From NCBI GenBank assembly GCA_021234155.1, contig JAJEKV010000005.1, positions 20,506,089 to 20,570,088 of the forward strand: 64,000 nt of DNA. Reading direction: 5' to 3'. The position numbers were made by a program, and so were the translations under genes. The notes beneath the pieces are model-generated. The model was not told the origin of the DNA and did no database searches. It saw only the letters and a program-made list of their open reading frames with translations. Every line of letters starts with the position of its first letter. Within the stretch, counting starts at the first letter, position 1. Shown piece after piece: positions 57,991-64,000 of the stretch. This stretch comes from Isoetes taiwanensis. Lineage: Eukaryota > Streptophyta > Lycopodiopsida > Isoetales > Isoetaceae.

Positions 57991-59117
57991 CTTTGGCTTC
58001 TAGTCGAATTTGTATAGTCCCTCATAGTACAATAACTTGTATATCCGTATATGTATATGCAGTCCAGAGATAAAGTATATATCGTGTAAAATCTTTTGGG
58101 GTCTTTTCTTGCTCGCCAAAGGGTTTGGCAACTGAAAACTACTAAAGTAACACACATAAGGGATAATTTTACACACTGTTCTTAGTTTTTTAGTGTAAAA
58201 AGTTCTAAAATGGTTCTAAATTTTCTGAGCTTGTAATGCAATGTTAGAGCATAAAGTAGTCGAATCATGTTGTTATTTCTACTTTTGTTTCTCTACATAC
58301 ATGCGAACTTCACTCCAGGCAGCTAAAAAATTGCTACTAAAGGCAAAGAACTCCAAAATATTATGGTGACACAGGTGTTTGACTAGAAGGAAACCACATG
58401 GTTTATCCAGAGGAGAGCGAGGAGTAGCAACCCCTCAGAAGTTTACATATTTATTTACAAAATATATAGGAAAGGGTAAGGCGCATCTAATACTTCAATC
58501 GCCGTGAGAAATGTGCATGGTGCCCATCGCTACGATGACGAATTGTGATGAATATGCTCAACATTGCTAAGGAGGTTGACTATCTTTTGAGCATCACCAT
58601 GTTGTAGATTGGTATGTGCGCTCAGAAAATACATCTCCGAGAATAAAAAAGGAGGGCATGTAATCACATGGCTTCATTACTTCAACTTTTGTATCCTCGG
58701 TATAAATTTATACTGCATCATCAACTAAAACTTAAGCTTAACTACAAGACATCGTGGATGTATTGGTATTTGTAATACTATGTGATGCAAAAACAATGGT
58801 TTGTCATTCAAGAAGTTTGTTCAACTGCCTCCCAATGTGTTTTAAGGTCCATTAGGATGTTCAGCCAAAATGGTTGTGAAATAACAAATTTCCTGTCTTC
58901 TAAAACAGCTAATATAAAAACTTTCAGGGACAAGGTACAAAAGCATCTAATTTCTTCATACGAATTTGCCCCATAGCCAATCTTTGAATTTCATTGTAGT
59001 TCTTTCCCCCTCTACAATGGGATTTTTTTTTTGTGTGTGTGTTTTTCCTTAATACCAAGTCTTCTTAAAATGTCTGTTTTCACGAGCAGTTTTATAAATC
59101 TTTGGACTAAAGGTAAT
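57991..59117. other. No gene seen
   Basis: AT-rich sequence between the degenerate array and the right terminus of the inverted-end segment. It has a partial copy of the 16-bp palindrome near 58697 and a T/GT run near 59022-59040. Confidence 0.4.
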
Positions 59118-59223
59118 AAAAGGGCCCTTTTTAGAGGGATTTTAGAATTTTATAAATTTTCAGAAGGAATCTTCCAAACACACTTCTTAAATAAGTGCGT
59201 TTCATTTTAAACCTTGTTATTAA

Positions 59224-59754
59224 TTCACTAGCTTAGCTAACATATTTAACCGTCTATGATGGATGCAGCCATCATGTTTAACATATCTATCCCTAAGCGA
59301 TGAGTTACTGAATTGTTCAGAACAATTCTAAACTACAAGGTTTTATCATCATGACAATTCCTTTTGTCTCAAAAGACTATGTGATTAATATACTTCTTAT
59401 TTTAGATGTGCCTTTCATGTATTATTCAATTTTATATTCTAGATATCCCCCTTTCTTAGTTATTTACTCTCTTGGAATATTCCTATCAATTGCATTGATG
59501 TCATCATAACAAGTTGGACGGACTTAACTTCTTTTCATTCGGTTGGATTATTCCTTGGAGGTCCTAGCTTTATACACGGTCAACAAGTCCTTCTTAGAGA
59601 GGTGATCAATCTCACCAAGTGGTTTCAATATGTTGGATATCTGTTAACAATCGTGTATAATTTTGTTTACTCCTATGCATTTCCTTCCCAATCATTGATG
59701 CTTAGCTCAACTTGGGGCAATCCTTTCACGAGAAAATCTGGAAATGCCTTCCAA
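59224..59754. other. No gene seen
   Basis: AT-rich sequence to the right of the inverted-end segment, without a motif or long frame. Confidence 0.4.
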
Positions 59755-61446
59755 TCCCATTATGGATGTCAACATCCATAAGCCTATCCTACTCGACTAT
59801 ATGGTCGTAGCTCCTCAATCTACGTAGCAGCTCATCCAATCGCTGCCTTCTTGAAGCAGGAAAATAACGTTCTTTCGAGTTGCTCGAGACTCCAGCCTCC
59901 TCCTCGATGTAGAGGTCAACTTTCTTCATTAGAGGCTTCCCATTGCTAGTGGTTTTGATGGCGTAGTTGACAACTTGAAATCTTCTATGTTACTTCCTAA
60001 AAGCCTGAAGGTGGTTTCGGTCATAAACATCCTCCACATTGAATTCTTCATCTTGGCGGCTGAAAGATACCTTTAAGTATGATATTGTTGTGCCAACTCC
60101 ATCCTTCGAGTCATGTAGCATGTTGACAAACAAGTGTTGAGGATGTTGCTCGCTTCACGCCTTCCAATTGTCCGACATCTCTTTTCTTTGATCTGTTACA
60201 CTGTGAGAGGGAGACTCGTAAGGAGTTGGCTAGACTCGTAAGGAGTTGTTCTCTTCATTAGTTGCCTTTCGAATCGTCGATCCTTGGGTTCGCGAAGTTG
60301 CATGCGAGTTGTCGTAGCTTGGTGAGGTTTTCTAGTTGACCATCAATTCTTCGACTCGGTTCTCCTAGTCCATCTCTATCGAGCTTCCCATCTTACCTGT
60401 TTGATCTCCTTGACTCGAGGGCTTAGACGTTGTCACGTTCTATGACACTATGCTGCCTTTAGTCTTGTGGTACTTTCTAGTTGCATTTGATCACGCTCCA
60501 CAATTTTGAACCTCGTGTTGATTGCTAGCACTTCTCTAGCCTCCGGTTTGTGGCCTTTGTCCCTCAATACATGTGCATCTTCCTGGTGAGTAAAGCCTCA
60601 TGACTCTCCTCTGTGATTGGTTTGCTATCCGGGGTGATGTATTCTTATATCTGCATAGCTTGACCCTTGAGTTAAAGAACTTACTGCCCTAGATCTATTC
60701 TTGTCCTTAAATAGCCTAGCTATTGTCTTGAACTCTCTTTTTGCTGAAGGTGCTTTGGTTACTATTCTTGTCATTAAGGTGTCTGAATGCTTCTATCTTG
60801 GCGTGAGGGTCCCTCGTGGTTGAGATACGTTCGGCTTCTTCTCTTCTAATTGTTGGTAAGAGTACTTGACGAAGCCATCATCTAGTTGTTAAATGAGCAT
60901 AGGCATAACCCATCATTGTGGCGCCTTTCTTAAGTGTATCTCCATCTGGCACGCATGTTACAAACATCATCATACGAGGCAGGATTATGGTCGTCGAGAG
61001 GTTGCCTCCTCAGTTGGCTCGTTGGTGTCGGGTCGTCCTGAAGAATTCCTCGACGTCTGTCGGCTTGAGGTAGTGGCCGCAGTTTTTGAAGATGTTTGAT
61101 CGTTCCTCCTTCTGTTGTTGAGGACACTCGTGTCATAAGGCCATCAAGTGTTTCTGCTGCTAGAGGAGGTAGAGTTGTATCCCGAAGATGTCTCCATGCA
61201 AAATCTAGATGGTGCAGCGCTAAGGATCTTGACATGACTGGTATTATCTCTCATCTTGATATTGTGTTGGACGAGCAATCTTCTACTTGAGGCCGCTTCT
61301 CGAAGTGTCTGGAGTCGAAGCTTGTCTTGGGCTCTAGTCGTCTCTCTCTTATACTTGCTCTTCCATTCGAACACTTGCTCTTGGCTATACCTGTGGTTCT
61401 TTGCTTCATCCTTTGACAGTCGAAGTGATGGAGTTTCTTGATGCAA
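59755..61446 (-). pseudogene. Degraded unidentified coding region
   Basis: On the minus strand, open stretches are separated by single stops. They include SYLKVSFSRQDEEFNVEDVY, NYAIKTTSNGKPLMKKVDLY and YFPASRRQRLDELLRRLRSY (59775-60130), interrupted by TAA at 59990-59992 and TGA at 60155-60157. Further upstream, EQVFEWKSKYKRE and DKLRLQTLREAASSRRLLVQHNIKM lie at 61144-61446. A 20-bp tandem duplication at 60213-60250 shifts the frame. The predicted protein is charged and partly coiled-coil-like. I do not recognise the family. It may be a gag-like or transposon-accessory protein. Confidence 0.45.
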
Positions 61447-62422
61447 ATGCTAAACCTTAAAACATGATCCTAAACTCATGTTTTGTATTATGTGTGAGCA
61501 CCTGATACTTACGATAGACATATATATGATTATATTGGGATTTTAATTCATCCACTTTTCTAATCTATAGAAGAACATATGCTTAAATGTTTATACTCCT
61601 TTAGGATTTTCCCTCCTCCAATCACGTTTAGTTCTTTGGTTTTGCCGCATACTCCTTATTCTACTTGACTCCAGGGTTCCTTAAGGTGTTGCAACTATAG
61701 TTGACCTTCGTGTGTGATCTGAGGTCGTTATCCCAAGTCGCGGAGAACGTTCCTCGATGTGAACCCTTGAGTTGAAAATGCTCCTCCTTAATGTGTTTAC
61801 CTGTCATGTGGAGTGTTGTGACTGCTCAGTGTCCCTACATGCCACGTGTCGTTGCAAGGTTGAAGATGTGTAGTGCCATTGACCGCTTGAGTATGATCAC
61901 CTGGTTGTTGCAGTCGGGCATCGCCTTCGAAGCTCTGAGATAGCGATCGTCAGGTAGACAGTGTCATTTCTCCGCAGGTTGACTTTCTGAGTGCGACTCC
62001 TATTGCTTGGACTTTGCTTCGTTGCGAGATGCCCCTCCTATGCCTAGAAATATGATCATCTCCATTGCACATGCCATCGCTCCTCCGAGTTGCCTTTGAG
62101 TGGTCTGTGGTTGTTGGCTAGGTCGGCTCCTCCGTCCTTTGGGTCGGGTCTATTCGAGTCTCGAACTACTTGATTGAGGCACTGGAATTATCCTTCCTTG
62201 GGTTTGCAGACGTTTCTAAATTTGGGACTCTTGTTCGTACCAACTATCCTCCTCCTTGATCTTGTCGCTGATGCTAATATATGCCTTCAAGTGGGAGATG
62301 TTCCTCCCCTGTTATGTGTCTCCTCTCCTTCCTCCATCATGATCCCCTATTTTTGAAATCGATGAAGTCATTATGTGCGAGGGAGCTAGGACTAGGGTGT
62401 TTTGTAGTTGTCTAGCCAGCAG
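61447..62422. other. No gene seen
   Basis: Mixed sequence, perhaps continuing the degraded region upstream on the minus strand. No motif is visible in the short frames. Confidence 0.35.
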
Positions 62423-63661
62423 GAGGTCACGCCCACCTACAAGTACCTAGGGGTGGAGTTCCCCCCGCTCTATTGGGAGGCGCCCATCCACTTCTGAAAG
62501 TGATAGCAGGGCGGAAAGCGCTTTATGCCATCTTGGGAACAAATACCCGGCAGAGCTCTATGATTGGGGCCATTAGTCACATCTGTTTGGCGCTAGTCGA
62601 GCCCGGCCCTTCAGACGGGGTCGAGGTTTGGGGCCCATTGGTCGCCTGGCGCACTGGAATGACTTGGAGCAAGTCACGAAGAAGGCATTTTTTAGCACGC
62701 ACACAGGCCGAAAACTTCGCCCCTATCGGTTCTAACTGCGAACCGGATTCTTGTCGCCAGCGGCAACCCTGATAGACACATCGCCTATTTTTTGAAAGTG
62801 GTTAATATGGGTTATGCTTTCGGCTTCCCCACCGGCTTACGCCAGGGCAATGGGCCCTTGGCCGCTCGTACGCTTTTTGGAGGGTAAGAGAGATCGCTGG
62901 TTCGCCCGGATGGAACGTCGCGAGAACCTGCCGATGTGTGCAGTGGACCACAGGCGGTCCGATCGTGATGCTTCATGGGGAGTACCTGGACGCTTGCTTC
63001 CTTGCCAAGCTCGCGGGACCCCCGGATCTAGAGCAGGTCAAAAACGGCCCATTACAAGGAGCACATCAACCCCACATTGGTTCGGGGCCCGCAGCTCTAC
63101 TGCGTTCCCCACCCCTCAAAAAGCGGACTCATTGCCTCCATTCGCCGGGTGCCCACCATCTCCGCGCCGACGGCGGGCGGGTGGATTAGGGGAGCCCGCC
63201 AGGGCGGGCTCTGTCAAGGATGTCAAACGGGTGCCACCGAGGATGAGTCTCATACTTTCGAGTTGCCCAGGCATTCCGGATCTGGGGCGGACATGCCCCT
63301 TAGTGCGGCGGACTTGCCCCTACATTTGCTTGATGAACCTGCACCGTCAAGCGTGCTCGGGTCGTACATTCGGAGGTAATTGGATCTCATGAGCCCACCT
63401 TTTGACCCACTTTGGTCAGCTTGTCCGGGCACCTACGACTACCGGTACATGAGTGTATATATTTGTGTGTTTTGCATTTTGTATATTGGAACAGTTTTGT
63501 CGGCCGGTGATTCTTTTGCCGCGGTTTTCCCTCGAAAACCCTTCGGGGCGGGGGTTTTTTAATCCGGGTAGTAATCCGCTTGCTGCGCCTTTGTATTGGG
63601 TCCCATAGACCGATTGGTCTCCGTGGACGATAAAAATACCTTCCTTCCTTCCTTCCTTCCT
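62423..63661 (+). mobile_element. Second, 5'-truncated copy of LINE-B 3' end
   Basis: Begins abruptly at gaggtcacgcccacctac, matching 49463 onward, and runs through the pol 3' part and the AT-rich end to the TTCC tail (63639-63661). Frames are broken by numerous small indels relative to copy 1, so that even KYLGVEFP is followed by a shift. It is a 5'-truncated insertion or the edge of a duplication. Confidence 0.88.
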
Positions 63662-64000
63662 CATGGAGTGCTATCAATGCTCTGCATAATAGTATACTTA
63701 GGATTATATAATTTATGTGGTTATAAGGGGTTCACAACCCTGAATAATTTCATTAAGAGCCAGGCTATTAGCTCATTCCTAGGTGTGAATGCAGGCAATT
63801 GATCACGACGTAAGAAAATTATGCTTTTCCCATCATGCATCCTATCTATACTTTGATGCAAAGCCTCTCCCCACCTTAGCGGTCGCACCCCCATTGAGCT
63901 GGTGTCGACTAATTTGGAGACGCCTTGCCATTGCATTGCTCCATTAATTCGCTCCCCCGCATCAGTCTTGCATGCTGAAGGACACATGGACATTAAGCAT
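63662..64000. repeat. Duplicated flank downstream of LINE-B, copy 2
   Basis: Matches 50692-51050 to the last base of the window with one substitution. The duplication therefore extends beyond the LINE and probably beyond the window. Confidence 0.92.

Larger units (their letters stand above)
51297..59218. mobile_element. ~7.9-kb segment with inverted terminal repeats, unclassified
   Basis: The left end acaaagtttaaaatgaaacg (51297 onward) and the complement of the right end aacaaggtttaaaatgaaac (59199-59218) match, and similarity continues with gaps for about 100 bp, including ctaaaatccc and a cccttttgt/cccttttat region. The flanks share attaa (51292-51296 and 59219-59223), a possible 5-bp target duplication. 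No transposase is recognised. The interior holds a palindromic array, microsatellites and a large degenerate repeat. A long-TIR DNA transposon or a foldback element would fit. Chance similarity of AT-rich sequence is the alternative. Confidence 0.5.

Overview
The window is nuclear DNA of a land plant, AT-rich and crowded with transposons. The evidence is two genes split by short GT-AG introns (a plant ULP2/SPF-type SUMO protease and a plant-specific DUF7796-type membrane protein), plant-style Copia and chromodomain Gypsy LTR elements, a CACTA DNA transposon, a MITE and a tRNA-headed SINE. A Penelope-like element (PLE) without an endonuclease suggests a seed-free plant (lycophyte, fern or bryophyte), because to my knowledge such PLEs are known from lycophytes and not from flowering plants. 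That placement is inference.

Layout. 1-7.15 kb: a Penelope-like retroelement on + with an unrecognised N-terminal ORF, a probable spliceosomal intron, and an RT region broken by one stop and one 10-bp duplication. A ~415-bp repeat lies on both sides. 7.15-9.5 kb: nothing recognisable. 9.5-15.4 kb: the SUMO protease gene, whose 13 downstream exons are all in phase. 15.4-18.0 kb: intergenic, with small repeats and a SINE-like segment. 18.05-19.46 kb: the DUF7796-type gene in 3 exons. 20.4-27.9 kb: decayed Gypsy and Copia sequence on -, the Copia carrying a TA-flanked MITE and a 1.5-kb solo-LTR-like insert.

28.3-38.9 kb: a 5'-truncated LINE with poly-A and a 10-bp target duplication, split by a 9.1-kb Gypsy element on - (2.5-kb LTRs, 5-bp target duplication GGATT). 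39.05-50.7 kb: a second, GC-rich LINE (ORF1, APE endonuclease, RT, TTCC tail). It is split inside the endonuclease by a 7.1-kb CACTA transposon that itself holds two Copia remnants. 51.3-59.2 kb: a ~7.9-kb segment with inverted termini. It holds a palindromic GGTATAAATTTATACC array, an 868-bp tandem duplication and a ~2-kb degenerate AATCTaGGGGAATCTT array. 59.2-62.4 kb: degraded unidentified coding sequence on -. 62.4-64 kb: a second, truncated copy of the LINE 3' end plus its downstream flank.

Only the two spliced host genes look functional. The rest is layered retroelement and transposon insertion, and several insertions can be ordered in time because removing one restores the reading frame or target site of the older element. 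The most interesting object is the intron-bearing, endonuclease-less Penelope-like element. A second theme is sequence quality: paired repeats differ mostly by small indels at CNG/CG-rich spots while their AT-rich parts are almost identical, which suggests consensus error in methylated DNA.
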